A DNA stretch of 64,000 nt from Clusia tigrina. Taxonomy: Eukaryota; Arthropoda; Insecta; Diptera; Clusiidae. Position numbers and translations under genes: made by a program. The DNA is taken from contig OV050033.1 in the NCBI GenBank assembly GCA_920105625.2, positions 91,080,280 to 91,144,279 on the forward strand, in the 5' to 3' direction. The notes beneath the pieces are model-generated. The model was not told the DNA's origin, did no database searches, and was given only the letters and a program-made list of their open reading frames with translations. Position 1 is the stretch's first letter, and every line of letters starts with the position of its first letter. Shown here one piece after another: positions 12,761 to 27,208 of this stretch.

Positions 12761-15700
12761 CGTATAGAAGTTAGGGCCATTTGAAGTTTTATCAGTGTTT
12801 GATTTGGGACTCAAGGGTAGCATAGCTTGGAGCGATAGCTTAAATTGAGAAGAGGCTCGAGTACTTCATTGTTACAAAATTTCAAGGTTTTTTGACGCTC
12901 CAGTAAAAACTTACAAGCATTTGTGTGTTGCAAACTTTGATAGGAGTAGGACGTACCGTATAGAAGTTAGGGCCATTTCAAGTTTTATCAGTGTTTGATT
13001 TGGGACTCAAGGGTGGCATAGCTTTGAGCGATAGCTCAAATTGAGCAGAGGCTCGAGTACTTCATTGTTACAAAATTTCAAGGTTTTTTGACGCTCCAGT
13101 AAAAACTTACAAGTATTTGTATGTTGCAAACTTTGATAGGAGTAGGACGTACCGTATAGAAGTTAGGGCCATTTGAGGTTTTATCAGTGTTTGACTTGGG
13201 ACTCAAGGGTAGCATAGCTTTGAGCGATAGCTTAAATTGACAAGAGGCTCGAGTAGTTTATTGTTACAAAATTTCAAGGCTTTATGACGCTCCAGTAAAA
13301 AGTTACAAGCATTTGATAGGTGTAGGACGTACCGTATAGAAGTTAGGGCCATTTGAAGTTTTATCACGTTTGATTTGGGACTCAAGGGTAGCATAGCTCT
13401 GAGCCATAGCTTTAATTGACAACAGGCTCGAGTGCTTTATTGTTACAAAATTTCAAGGCTTTATGACGCTCCAGTAAAAAGTTACAAGCATTTGATAGGA
13501 GTAGGACGTACCGTATAGAAGTTAGGGCCATTTGAGGTTTTATCAGTGTTTGACTTGGGACTCAAGGGTAGCATAGCTTTGAGCGATAGCTTAAATTGAC
13601 AAGAGGCTCGAGTAGTTTATTGTTACAAAATTTCAAGATTTAATGACGCTCCAGTAAAAATTTACAAGCATTTGTATGTTGCAAACTTTGATAGGAGTAG
13701 GACGTACCGTATAGAAGTTAGGGCCATTTGAGGTTTTATCAGTGTTAGATTTGGGACTCAAGGGTAGCATAGCTTTGAGCGATAGCTTAAATTGACAAGA
13801 GGCTCAAGTACTTTATTGTTACAAAATTTCAAGGTTTTATGACTCTCCAGTAAAGAGTTACAAGAGTTTGAATGTTGCAAACTTTGATAAGTATAGGACG
13901 TACCGTATAGAAGTTAGAGCCATTTAAAGTTTTACCAGTGTTTGATTTGGGGCTCAAGGGTAGCATAGCTTGGAGCGATAACTGAAATTGACAAGAGGCT
14001 CCAGTACTTTATTGTTACAAAATTTCAAGGCTTTATGACGCTCCAGTAAAAAGTTACAAGCATTTGATAGGTGTAGGACGTACCGTATAGAAGTTAGGGC
14101 CATTTGAAGTTTTATCACGTTTGATTTGGGACTCAAGGGTAGCATAGCTCTGAGCGATAGCTTTAATTGACAAGAGGCTCGAGTACTTTATTGTTACAAA
14201 ATTTCATGGTTTTATGACGCTCCAGTAAAAAGTTACAAGCATTTGTATGTTGCAAGCTTTGACAGGTGTAGGACGTACCGTATAGAATTTAGTGCCATTT
14301 GAAGTTTTATCAGTGTTTGATTTGGGACTCAAGGGTAGCATAGCTTTTAGCAATAGGTTAAATTGACAAGAGGCTCGAATACTTTATTGTTACAAAATTT
14401 CAAGGTTTTATGGCGCTCCAGTAAAAAGTTACAAGCATTTGATAGGTGAAGGACGTACCGTATAGAAGTTAGGGCCATTTGAAGATTTATAACGTTTGAT
14501 TTGGGACTCAAGGGTAGCATAGCTCTGAGCGATAGCTTAAATTGAGAAGGGGCTCGAGTACTTTATTGTTACAAAATTTCATGGTGTTATGACGCTCCAG
14601 TAAAAAGTTACAAGCATTTGAATGTTGCAAACTTTGATAGGTATAGGACGTACCGTATAGAAGTTAGGGCCATTTGAAGTTTTACCAGAGTTTGATTTGG
14701 GACTCGAGGGTAGCATAGCTTTGAGCGATAACTTAAATTGACAAGAGGCTCGAGTACTTTATTGTTACAAAATTTCAAGGCTTTATGACGCTCTAGTAAA
14801 AAGTTACAAACATTTGTATGTTGCAAACTTTGATAGGTGTAGGACGTTCCGTATAGAAGTTAGGGCCATTTGAAATTTTATCAGTGTTTGATTTGGGACT
14901 CAAGGGTATTATAGCTTTGAGCAATAAGTTAAATTGACAAGAGGCTCGAGTACTTTATTGTTACAAAATTTCAAGGTTTTATGACGCTCCAGTAAAAAGT
15001 TACAAGCATTTGTATGTTGAAAACTTTGATAGATGTGGGACGTCCCGTATAGAAGTTAGGGCCATTGGAAGTTCTATCAGTGTTAGATTTGGGACTAAAG
15101 GGTAGCATAGCTTTGAGCGATAGCTTAAATTGACAAGAGGCTCAAGTACTTTATTGTTACAAAATTTCAAGGTTTTATGACGCTCCAGTAAAAAGTTACA
15201 AGCATTTGAATGTTGCAAACTTTGATAGGTATAGGACGTACCGTATAGAAGTTAGAGCCATTTGAAGTTTTACCAGTGTTTGATTTGGGACTTAAGGGTA
15301 GCATAGCTCTGAGCGATAGCTTAAATTGACAAGAGGCTCGAGTAGTTTATTGTTACAAAATTTCAAGGCTTTATGACGCTCCAGTAAAAAGTTACAAGCA
15401 TTTGATAGGTGTAGGACGTACCGTATAGAAGTTAGGGCCATTTGAAGTTTTATCAGTGTTTGATTTGGGACTCAAGGGTGGCATAGCTTTGAGCGATAGC
15501 TTAAATTGAGAAGAGGCTCGAGTTCTTCATTGTTACAAAATTTCAAGGTTTTTTGACGCTCCAGTAAAAACTTACAAGCATTTGTATGTTGCAAACTTTG
15601 ATAGGAGTAGGACGTACCGTATAGAAGTTAGGGCCATTTGAGGTTTTATCAGTGTTTGACTTGGGACTCAAGGGTAGCATAGCTTTGAGCGATAGCGTAA

Positions 15701-18700
15701 ATTGACAAGAGGCTCGAGAAGTTTATTGTTACAAAATTTCAAGGCTTTATGACGCTCCAGTAAAAAGTTACAAGCATTTGATAGGTGTAGGACGTACCGT
15801 ATAGAAGTTAGGGCCATTTGAAGTTTTATCACGTTTGATTTGGGACTCAAGGGTAGCATAGCTCTGAGCTAAAGCTTTAATTGACAACAGGCTCGAGTAC
15901 TTTATTGTTACAAAATTTCAAGGCTTTATGACGCTCCAGTAAAAAGTTACAAGCATTTGATAGGTGTAGGACGTACCGTATAGAAGTTAGGGCCATTTGA
16001 AGTTTTACCAGTGTTTGATTTGGGACTCAAGGGTAGCATAGCTTTGAGCGATAGCTTAAATTGACAAGAGGCTCGAGTACTTTATTGTTACAAATTTCAA
16101 GATTTTATGAAGCTCCAGTAAAAAGTTACAAGCATTTGTATGTTGCAAACTTTGATAGGTGTAGGACGTACCGTATAGAAGTAAGGGCCATTTGAAGTTT
16201 ATCAGTGTTAGATTTGGGACTCAAGGGTAGCATAGCTTTGAGCGATAGCTTAAATTGACAAGAGGCTCAAGTACTTTATTGTTACAAAATTTCAAGGTTT
16301 TATGACGCTCCAGTAAAAAGTTACAAGCATTTGAATGTTGCAAACTTTGATAGGTATAGGACGTACCGTATAGAAGTTAGAGCCATTTGAAGTTTTACCA
16401 GTGTTTGATTTGGGACTCAAGGGTAGCATAGCTTGGAGCGATAACTTAAATTGACAAGAGGCTCGAGTACTTTATTGTTACAAAATTGCATGGTGTTATG
16501 ACGCTCCATTAAAAAGTTACAAGCATTTGTATGTTTCAAACTTTGATAGGTGTAGGACGTGCCGTATAGAAGTTAGGGCCATTTGAAGTTTTATCAGTGT
16601 TTGATTTGGGACTCAAAGGTAGCATAGCTCTGAGCGATAGCTTTAATTGACTAGAGGTTCGAGTACTTTATTGTTACAAAATTGCATGGTGTTATGACGC
16701 TCCAGTAAAAAGTTACAAGCATTTGTAGGTTGCGAAATTTGACAGGTGTAGAACGTACCGTATAGAAGTTAGGGCCATTTGAAGTTTTACTAGTGTTTGA
16801 TTTGGGACTCAAGGGTAGCATAGCTTTGAGCGATAGCTTAAATTGACAAGAGGCTCGAGTACTTTATTGTTACAAATTTCAAGATTTTATGATGCTCCAG
16901 TAAAAAGTTACAAGCATTTGTATGTTGCAAACTTTGATAGGTGTAGGACGTACCGTATAGAAGTTAGGGCCATTTGAAGTTTATCAGTGTTAGATTTGGG
17001 ACTCAAGGGTAGCATAGCTTTGAGCGATAGCTTAAATTGACAAGAGGCTCAAGTACTTTATTGTTACAAAATTTCAAGGTTTTATGACGCTCCGGTAAAA
17101 AGTTACAAGCATTTGAATGTTGCAAACTTTGATAGGTATAGGACGTACCGTATAGAAGTTAGAGCCATTTGAAGTTTTACAAGTGTTTGATTTGGGACTC
17201 AAGGGTAGCATAGCTTGGAGCGATAACTGAAATTGACAAGAGGCTCGAGTACTTTATTGTTACAAAATTTCAAGGCTTTATGACGCTCCAGTAAAAAGTT
17301 ACAAGCATTTGATAGGTGTAGGACGTACCGTATAGAAGTTAGGGCCATTTGAAGTTTTATCACGTTTGATTTGGGACTCAAGCTCTGAGCGATAGCTTTA
17401 ATTGACAAGAGGCTCGAGTACTTTATTGTTACAAAATTTCATGGTGTTATGACGCTCCAGTAAAAAGTTACAAGCATTTGTAGGTTGCGAAATTTGACAG
17501 GTGTAGAACGTGCCGTATAGAATTTAGGGCCATTTGAAGTTTTATCAGTGTTTGATTTGGGACTCAAGGGTAGCATAGCTTTGAGCGATAGCTTAAATTG
17601 ACAAGAGGCTGGAGTACTTTATTGTTACAAAATTTCAAGGTTTTATGACGCTCCAGTAAAAAATTGCAAGTATTTGTATGTTGCAAACTTTGATAGTTGT
17701 AGGACGTACCGTATAGAAGTTAGGGCCATTTGAAGTTTTATTAGTGTTTATTTGGGACTCACGGGGAGCATAGCTTTGAGCGATAGCATAAATTGACAAG
17801 AGGCTGGAGTACTTCATTGTTACAAAATTTCAAGGTTTTATGACGTTCCAGTAAAAAGTTACAAGCATTTGTGTGTTGCAAACTTTGATAGGTGTAGGAC
17901 GTACCGTATAGAAGTTAGGGCCATTTGAAGTTTTACCAGTGTTTGATTTGGGACTCAAGGGTAGCATAGCCTTGAGCAATAAGTTAAATTGACAAGAGGC
18001 TCGAGTACTTTATTGTTACAAAATTTCAACGTTTTATGACGCTCCAGTAAAAAGTTACAAGCATTTGTGTGTTGCAAACTTTGATAGATATAGGTTGCAC
18101 CGTATAGAAGTTAGGGATATTTGAAGTTTTATCACTGTTTGGTTTGGGACTCAAGGGTAGCAAGGCTTTGAGCGATAACTTAAATTGACAAGAGGCTCGA
18201 GTATTTTATTGTTACAAAATTTTAAGGTTTTATGACGCTCCAGTAAAAAGTTACAAGCATTTGTATGTTGCAAACTTTGATAGGTGTAGGCCATGCCGTA
18301 TAGAAGTTAGGGCCATTTGAAGTTTTATCAGTGTTTGATTTGGGACTCAAGGGTAGCATAGCTTTGAGCGATAGCTTAAATTGAGAAGAGGCTCGAGTAC
18401 TTCATTGTTACAAAATTTCAAGGTTTTTTGACGCTCCAGTAAAAACTTACAAGCATTTGTATGTTGCAAACTTTGATAGGAGTAGGACGTACCGTATAGA
18501 AGTTAGGGCCATTTGAGGTTTTATCAGTGTTTGACTTGGGACTCAAGGGTAGAATAGCTTTGAGCGATAGCTTAAATTGACAAGAGGCTCGAGTAGTTTA
18601 TTGTTACAAAATTTCAAGATTTTATGACGCTCCAGTAAAAATTTACAAGCATTTGTATGTTGCAAACTTTGATAGGAGCAGGACGTACCGTATAGAAGTT

Positions 18701-19349
18701 AGGGCCATTTGAAGTTTTATCAGTGTTTGATTTGGGACTCAAGGGGAGCATAGCTTTGAGCGATAGCATAAATTGACAAGAGGCTGGAGTACTTCATTGT
18801 TACAAAATTTCAAGGTTTTATGACGCTCCAGTAAAAAGTTACAAGCATTTGTATGTTGCACACTTTGACAGGTGTAGGACGTACCGTATAGAATTTAGGG
18901 CCATTTGAAGTCTTATCAGTGTTTGATTTGGGACTCAAGGGTAGCATAGCTTTGAGCGATAGCTTAAATTGACAAGAGGCTCGAGTTCTTTATTGTAACA
19001 AAATTTCAAGGTTTTATGACGCTCCATTAAAAAGTTACAAGCATTTGTGTGTTGCAAACTTTGATAGGTGTGGGACGTACCGTATAGAAGTTAGGGCCAT
19101 TTGAAGTTTTACCAGAGTTTGATTTGGGACTCGAGGGTAGCATAGCTTTGAGCGATAACTTAAATTGACAAGAGGCTCGAGTACTTTATTGTTACAAAAT
19201 TTCAAGGCTTTATGACGCTCTAGTAAAAAGTTACAAACATTTGTATGTTGCAAACTTTGATAGGTGTAGGACGTTCCGTATAGAAGTTAGGGCCATTTGA
19301 AATTTTATCAGTGTTTGATTTGGGACTCAAGGGTAGCATAGCTTTGAGC
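12761..19349. repeat. 6.59-kb higher-order segment, copy 1 (offset 7859)
   Basis: Roughly 34 monomers match 20620-27208 at a constant offset of 7859, with no net indel along the way. One substitution was spotted: t at 14293 (agtgcc) against g at 22152 (agggcc). The common stretch starts inside ccgtatagaagttagggcc and ends at catagctttgagc, where this copy continues with gatagcttt and copy 2 with aataagtt. Such similarity over 6.6 kb of satellite indicates recent duplication, or an assembly error that would need long reads to exclude. Confidence 0.92.
16450..17740. repeat. 1.29-kb sub-segment, copy 1 of 3
   Basis: This part of the 6.59-kb segment recurs at 19360-20650 (offset 2910) and 24309-25599 (offset 7859). 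Diagnostic features are acaaaattgcatggtg, gactagaggttcgag, gctccggtaaaaag and a monomer with a 10-bp deletion reading gactcaagctctgagc near 17375. Confidence 0.88.
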
Positions 19350-19359
19350 GATAGCTTTA

Positions 19360-20650
19360 ATTGACAAGAGGCTCGAGTACTTTATTGTTACAAAATTGCA
19401 TGGTGTTATGACGCTCCATTAAAAAGTTACAAGCATTTGTATGTTTCAAACTTTGATAGGTGTAGGACGTGCCGTATAGAAGTTAGGGCCATTTGAAGTT
19501 TTATCAGTGTTTGATTTGGGACTCAAAGGTAGCATAGCTCTGAGCGATAGCTTTAATTGACTAGAGGTTCGAGTACTTTATTGTTACAAAATTGCATGGT
19601 GTTATGACGCTCCAGTAAAAAGTTACAAGCATTTGTAGGTTGCGAAATTTGACAGGTGTAGAACGTACCGTATAGAAGTTAGGGCCATTTGAAGTTTTAC
19701 TAGTGTTTGATTTGGGACTCAAGGGTAGCATAGCTTTGAGCGATAGCTTAAATTGACAAGAGGCTCGAGTACTTTATTGTTACAAATTTCAAGATTTTAT
19801 GATGCTCCAGTAAAAAGTTACAAGCATTTGTATGTTGCAAACTTTGATAGGTGTAGGACGTACCGTATAGAAGTTAGGGCCATTTGAAGTTTATCAGTGT
19901 TAGATTTGGGACTCAAGGGTAGCATAGCTTTGAGCGATAGCTTAAATTGACAAGAGGCTCAAGTACTTTATTGTTACAAAATTTCAAGGTTTTATGACGC
20001 TCCGGTAAAAAGTTACAAGCATTTGAATGTTGCAAACTTTGATAGGTATAGGACGTACCGTATAGAAGTTAGAGCCATTTGAAGTTTTACAAGTGTTTGA
20101 TTTGGGACTCAAGGGTAGCATAGCTTGGAGCGATAACTGAAATTGACAAGAGGCTCGAGTACTTTATTGTTACAAAATTTCAAGGCTTTATGACGCTCCA
20201 GTAAAAAGTTACAAGCATTTGATAGGTGTAGGACGTACCGTATAGAAGTTAGGGCCATTTGAAGTTTTATCACGTTTGATTTGGGACTCAAGCTCTGAGC
20301 GATAGCTTTAATTGACAAGAGGCTCGAGTACTTTATTGTTACAAAATTTCATGGTGTTATGACGCTCCAGTAAAAAGTTACAAGCATTTGTAGGTTGCGA
20401 AATTTGACAGGTGTAGAACGTGCCGTATAGAATTTAGGGCCATTTGAAGTTTTATCAGTGTTTGATTTGGGACTCAAGGGTAGCATAGCTTTGAGCGATA
20501 GCTTAAATTGACAAGAGGCTGGAGTACTTTATTGTTACAAAATTTCAAGGTTTTATGACGCTCCAGTAAAAAATTGCAAGTATTTGTATGTTGCAAACTT
20601 TGATAGTTGTAGGACGTACCGTATAGAAGTTAGGGCCATTTGAAGTTTTA
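19360..20650. repeat. 1.29-kb sub-segment, copy 2 of 3, bridging the large copies
   Basis: This piece sits exactly between the two 6.59-kb copies. Its left neighbour is the end of copy 1, and its right end runs into the start of copy 2 within the shared block gaagttttat. The order is therefore full segment, internal piece, full segment. That is what unequal exchange between misregistered sister arrays would leave. Confidence 0.88.
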
Positions 20651-23600
20651 TCAGTGTTTGATTTGGGACTCAAGGGTAGCATAGCTTGGAGCGATAGCTT
20701 AAATTGAGAAGAGGCTCGAGTACTTCATTGTTACAAAATTTCAAGGTTTTTTGACGCTCCAGTAAAAACTTACAAGCATTTGTGTGTTGCAAACTTTGAT
20801 AGGAGTAGGACGTACCGTATAGAAGTTAGGGCCATTTCAAGTTTTATCAGTGTTTGATTTGGGACTCAAGGGTGGCATAGCTTTGAGCGATAGCTCAAAT
20901 TGAGCAGAGGCTCGAGTACTTCATTGTTACAAAATTTCAAGGTTTTTTGACGCTCCAGTAAAAACTTACAAGTATTTGTATGTTGCAAACTTTGATAGGA
21001 GTAGGACGTACCGTATAGAAGTTAGGGCCATTTGAGGTTTTATCAGTGTTTGACTTGGGACTCAAGGGTAGCATAGCTTTGAGCGATAGCTTAAATTGAC
21101 AAGAGGCTCGAGTAGTTTATTGTTACAAAATTTCAAGGCTTTATGACGCTCCAGTAAAAAGTTACAAGCATTTGATAGGTGTAGGACGTACCGTATAGAA
21201 GTTAGGGCCATTTGAAGTTTTATCACGTTTGATTTGGGACTCAAGGGTAGCATAGCTCTGAGCCATAGCTTTAATTGACAACAGGCTCGAGTGCTTTATT
21301 GTTACAAAATTTCAAGGCTTTATGACGCTCCAGTAAAAAGTTACAAGCATTTGATAGGAGTAGGACGTACCGTATAGAAGTTAGGGCCATTTGAGGTTTT
21401 ATCAGTGTTTGACTTGGGACTCAAGGGTAGCATAGCTTTGAGCGATAGCTTAAATTGACAAGAGGCTCGAGTAGTTTATTGTTACAAAATTTCAAGATTT
21501 AATGACGCTCCAGTAAAAATTTACAAGCATTTGTATGTTGCAAACTTTGATAGGAGTAGGACGTACCGTATAGAAGTTAGGGCCATTTGAGGTTTTATCA
21601 GTGTTAGATTTGGGACTCAAGGGTAGCATAGCTTTGAGCGATAGCTTAAATTGACAAGAGGCTCAAGTACTTTATTGTTACAAAATTTCAAGGTTTTATG
21701 ACTCTCCAGTAAAGAGTTACAAGAGTTTGAATGTTGCAAACTTTGATAAGTATAGGACGTACCGTATAGAAGTTAGAGCCATTTAAAGTTTTACCAGTGT
21801 TTGATTTGGGGCTCAAGGGTAGCATAGCTTGGAGCGATAACTGAAATTGACAAGAGGCTCCAGTACTTTATTGTTACAAAATTTCAAGGCTTTATGACGC
21901 TCCAGTAAAAAGTTACAAGCATTTGATAGGTGTAGGACGTACCGTATAGAAGTTAGGGCCATTTGAAGTTTTATCACGTTTGATTTGGGACTCAAGGGTA
22001 GCATAGCTCTGAGCGATAGCTTTAATTGACAAGAGGCTCGAGTACTTTATTGTTACAAAATTTCATGGTTTTATGACGCTCCAGTAAAAAGTTACAAGCA
22101 TTTGTATGTTGCAAGCTTTGACAGGTGTAGGACGTACCGTATAGAATTTAGGGCCATTTGAAGTTTTATCAGTGTTTGATTTGGGACTCAAGGGTAGCAT
22201 AGCTTTTAGCAATAGGTTAAATTGACAAGAGGCTCGAATACTTTATTGTTACAAAATTTCAAGGTTTTATGGCGCTCCAGTAAAAAGTTACAAGCATTTG
22301 ATAGGTGAAGGACGTACCGTATAGAAGTTAGGGCCATTTGAAGATTTATAACGTTTGATTTGGGACTCAAGGGTAGCATAGCTCTGAGCGATAGCTTAAA
22401 TTGAGAAGGGGCTCGAGTACTTTATTGTTACAAAATTTCATGGTGTTATGACGCTCCAGTAAAAAGTTACAAGCATTTGAATGTTGCAAACTTTGATAGG
22501 TATAGGACGTACCGTATAGAAGTTAGGGCCATTTGAAGTTTTACCAGAGTTTGATTTGGGACTCGAGGGTAGCATAGCTTTGAGCGATAACTTAAATTGA
22601 CAAGAGGCTCGAGTACTTTATTGTTACAAAATTTCAAGGCTTTATGACGCTCTAGTAAAAAGTTACAAACATTTGTATGTTGCAAACTTTGATAGGTGTA
22701 GGACGTTCCGTATAGAAGTTAGGGCCATTTGAAATTTTATCAGTGTTTGATTTGGGACTCAAGGGTATTATAGCTTTGAGCAATAAGTTAAATTGACAAG
22801 AGGCTCGAGTACTTTATTGTTACAAAATTTCAAGGTTTTATGACGCTCCAGTAAAAAGTTACAAGCATTTGTATGTTGAAAACTTTGATAGATGTGGGAC
22901 GTCCCGTATAGAAGTTAGGGCCATTGGAAGTTCTATCAGTGTTAGATTTGGGACTAAAGGGTAGCATAGCTTTGAGCGATAGCTTAAATTGACAAGAGGC
23001 TCAAGTACTTTATTGTTACAAAATTTCAAGGTTTTATGACGCTCCAGTAAAAAGTTACAAGCATTTGAATGTTGCAAACTTTGATAGGTATAGGACGTAC
23101 CGTATAGAAGTTAGAGCCATTTGAAGTTTTACCAGTGTTTGATTTGGGACTTAAGGGTAGCATAGCTCTGAGCGATAGCTTAAATTGACAAGAGGCTCGA
23201 GTAGTTTATTGTTACAAAATTTCAAGGCTTTATGACGCTCCAGTAAAAAGTTACAAGCATTTGATAGGTGTAGGACGTACCGTATAGAAGTTAGGGCCAT
23301 TTGAAGTTTTATCAGTGTTTGATTTGGGACTCAAGGGTGGCATAGCTTTGAGCGATAGCTTAAATTGAGAAGAGGCTCGAGTTCTTCATTGTTACAAAAT
23401 TTCAAGGTTTTTTGACGCTCCAGTAAAAACTTACAAGCATTTGTATGTTGCAAACTTTGATAGGAGTAGGACGTACCGTATAGAAGTTAGGGCCATTTGA
23501 GGTTTTATCAGTGTTTGACTTGGGACTCAAGGGTAGCATAGCTTTGAGCGATAGCGTAAATTGACAAGAGGCTCGAGAAGTTTATTGTTACAAAATTTCA

Positions 23601-26600
23601 AGGCTTTATGACGCTCCAGTAAAAAGTTACAAGCATTTGATAGGTGTAGGACGTACCGTATAGAAGTTAGGGCCATTTGAAGTTTTATCACGTTTGATTT
23701 GGGACTCAAGGGTAGCATAGCTCTGAGCTAAAGCTTTAATTGACAACAGGCTCGAGTACTTTATTGTTACAAAATTTCAAGGCTTTATGACGCTCCAGTA
23801 AAAAGTTACAAGCATTTGATAGGTGTAGGACGTACCGTATAGAAGTTAGGGCCATTTGAAGTTTTACCAGTGTTTGATTTGGGACTCAAGGGTAGCATAG
23901 CTTTGAGCGATAGCTTAAATTGACAAGAGGCTCGAGTACTTTATTGTTACAAATTTCAAGATTTTATGAAGCTCCAGTAAAAAGTTACAAGCATTTGTAT
24001 GTTGCAAACTTTGATAGGTGTAGGACGTACCGTATAGAAGTAAGGGCCATTTGAAGTTTATCAGTGTTAGATTTGGGACTCAAGGGTAGCATAGCTTTGA
24101 GCGATAGCTTAAATTGACAAGAGGCTCAAGTACTTTATTGTTACAAAATTTCAAGGTTTTATGACGCTCCAGTAAAAAGTTACAAGCATTTGAATGTTGC
24201 AAACTTTGATAGGTATAGGACGTACCGTATAGAAGTTAGAGCCATTTGAAGTTTTACCAGTGTTTGATTTGGGACTCAAGGGTAGCATAGCTTGGAGCGA
24301 TAACTTAAATTGACAAGAGGCTCGAGTACTTTATTGTTACAAAATTGCATGGTGTTATGACGCTCCATTAAAAAGTTACAAGCATTTGTATGTTTCAAAC
24401 TTTGATAGGTGTAGGACGTGCCGTATAGAAGTTAGGGCCATTTGAAGTTTTATCAGTGTTTGATTTGGGACTCAAAGGTAGCATAGCTCTGAGCGATAGC
24501 TTTAATTGACTAGAGGTTCGAGTACTTTATTGTTACAAAATTGCATGGTGTTATGACGCTCCAGTAAAAAGTTACAAGCATTTGTAGGTTGCGAAATTTG
24601 ACAGGTGTAGAACGTACCGTATAGAAGTTAGGGCCATTTGAAGTTTTACTAGTGTTTGATTTGGGACTCAAGGGTAGCATAGCTTTGAGCGATAGCTTAA
24701 ATTGACAAGAGGCTCGAGTACTTTATTGTTACAAATTTCAAGATTTTATGATGCTCCAGTAAAAAGTTACAAGCATTTGTATGTTGCAAACTTTGATAGG
24801 TGTAGGACGTACCGTATAGAAGTTAGGGCCATTTGAAGTTTATCAGTGTTAGATTTGGGACTCAAGGGTAGCATAGCTTTGAGCGATAGCTTAAATTGAC
24901 AAGAGGCTCAAGTACTTTATTGTTACAAAATTTCAAGGTTTTATGACGCTCCGGTAAAAAGTTACAAGCATTTGAATGTTGCAAACTTTGATAGGTATAG
25001 GACGTACCGTATAGAAGTTAGAGCCATTTGAAGTTTTACAAGTGTTTGATTTGGGACTCAAGGGTAGCATAGCTTGGAGCGATAACTGAAATTGACAAGA
25101 GGCTCGAGTACTTTATTGTTACAAAATTTCAAGGCTTTATGACGCTCCAGTAAAAAGTTACAAGCATTTGATAGGTGTAGGACGTACCGTATAGAAGTTA
25201 GGGCCATTTGAAGTTTTATCACGTTTGATTTGGGACTCAAGCTCTGAGCGATAGCTTTAATTGACAAGAGGCTCGAGTACTTTATTGTTACAAAATTTCA
25301 TGGTGTTATGACGCTCCAGTAAAAAGTTACAAGCATTTGTAGGTTGCGAAATTTGACAGGTGTAGAACGTGCCGTATAGAATTTAGGGCCATTTGAAGTT
25401 TTATCAGTGTTTGATTTGGGACTCAAGGGTAGCATAGCTTTGAGCGATAGCTTAAATTGACAAGAGGCTGGAGTACTTTATTGTTACAAAATTTCAAGGT
25501 TTTATGACGCTCCAGTAAAAAATTGCAAGTATTTGTATGTTGCAAACTTTGATAGTTGTAGGACGTACCGTATAGAAGTTAGGGCCATTTGAAGTTTTAT
25601 TAGTGTTTATTTGGGACTCACGGGGAGCATAGCTTTGAGCGATAGCATAAATTGACAAGAGGCTGGAGTACTTCATTGTTACAAAATTTCAAGGTTTTAT
25701 GACGTTCCAGTAAAAAGTTACAAGCATTTGTGTGTTGCAAACTTTGATAGGTGTAGGACGTACCGTATAGAAGTTAGGGCCATTTGAAGTTTTACCAGTG
25801 TTTGATTTGGGACTCAAGGGTAGCATAGCCTTGAGCAATAAGTTAAATTGACAAGAGGCTCGAGTACTTTATTGTTACAAAATTTCAACGTTTTATGACG
25901 CTCCAGTAAAAAGTTACAAGCATTTGTGTGTTGCAAACTTTGATAGATATAGGTTGCACCGTATAGAAGTTAGGGATATTTGAAGTTTTATCACTGTTTG
26001 GTTTGGGACTCAAGGGTAGCAAGGCTTTGAGCGATAACTTAAATTGACAAGAGGCTCGAGTATTTTATTGTTACAAAATTTTAAGGTTTTATGACGCTCC
26101 AGTAAAAAGTTACAAGCATTTGTATGTTGCAAACTTTGATAGGTGTAGGCCATGCCGTATAGAAGTTAGGGCCATTTGAAGTTTTATCAGTGTTTGATTT
26201 GGGACTCAAGGGTAGCATAGCTTTGAGCGATAGCTTAAATTGAGAAGAGGCTCGAGTACTTCATTGTTACAAAATTTCAAGGTTTTTTGACGCTCCAGTA
26301 AAAACTTACAAGCATTTGTATGTTGCAAACTTTGATAGGAGTAGGACGTACCGTATAGAAGTTAGGGCCATTTGAGGTTTTATCAGTGTTTGACTTGGGA
26401 CTCAAGGGTAGAATAGCTTTGAGCGATAGCTTAAATTGACAAGAGGCTCGAGTAGTTTATTGTTACAAAATTTCAAGATTTTATGACGCTCCAGTAAAAA
26501 TTTACAAGCATTTGTATGTTGCAAACTTTGATAGGAGCAGGACGTACCGTATAGAAGTTAGGGCCATTTGAAGTTTTATCAGTGTTTGATTTGGGACTCA

Positions 26601-27208
26601 AGGGGAGCATAGCTTTGAGCGATAGCATAAATTGACAAGAGGCTGGAGTACTTCATTGTTACAAAATTTCAAGGTTTTATGACGCTCCAGTAAAAAGTTA
26701 CAAGCATTTGTATGTTGCACACTTTGACAGGTGTAGGACGTACCGTATAGAATTTAGGGCCATTTGAAGTCTTATCAGTGTTTGATTTGGGACTCAAGGG
26801 TAGCATAGCTTTGAGCGATAGCTTAAATTGACAAGAGGCTCGAGTTCTTTATTGTAACAAAATTTCAAGGTTTTATGACGCTCCATTAAAAAGTTACAAG
26901 CATTTGTGTGTTGCAAACTTTGATAGGTGTGGGACGTACCGTATAGAAGTTAGGGCCATTTGAAGTTTTACCAGAGTTTGATTTGGGACTCGAGGGTAGC
27001 ATAGCTTTGAGCGATAACTTAAATTGACAAGAGGCTCGAGTACTTTATTGTTACAAAATTTCAAGGCTTTATGACGCTCTAGTAAAAAGTTACAAACATT
27101 TGTATGTTGCAAACTTTGATAGGTGTAGGACGTTCCGTATAGAAGTTAGGGCCATTTGAAATTTTATCAGTGTTTGATTTGGGACTCAAGGGTAGCATAG
27201 CTTTGAGC
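20620..27208. repeat. 6.59-kb higher-order segment, copy 2 (partner 12761-19349)
   Basis: The match to copy 1 at offset 7859 extends across about 34 monomers, including all 180-bp units and the 10-bp-deletion monomer near 25236. Beyond 27208 the sequence switches to a gagcaataagtt monomer related to those near 14900 and 22760. Confidence 0.92.
24309..25599. repeat. 1.29-kb sub-segment, copy 3 of 3
   Basis: This is the copy carried inside the second 6.59-kb segment. It carries the same diagnostic variants as 16450-17740, including gactagaggttcgag, gctccggtaaaaag and gactcaagctctgagc. Confidence 0.87.
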
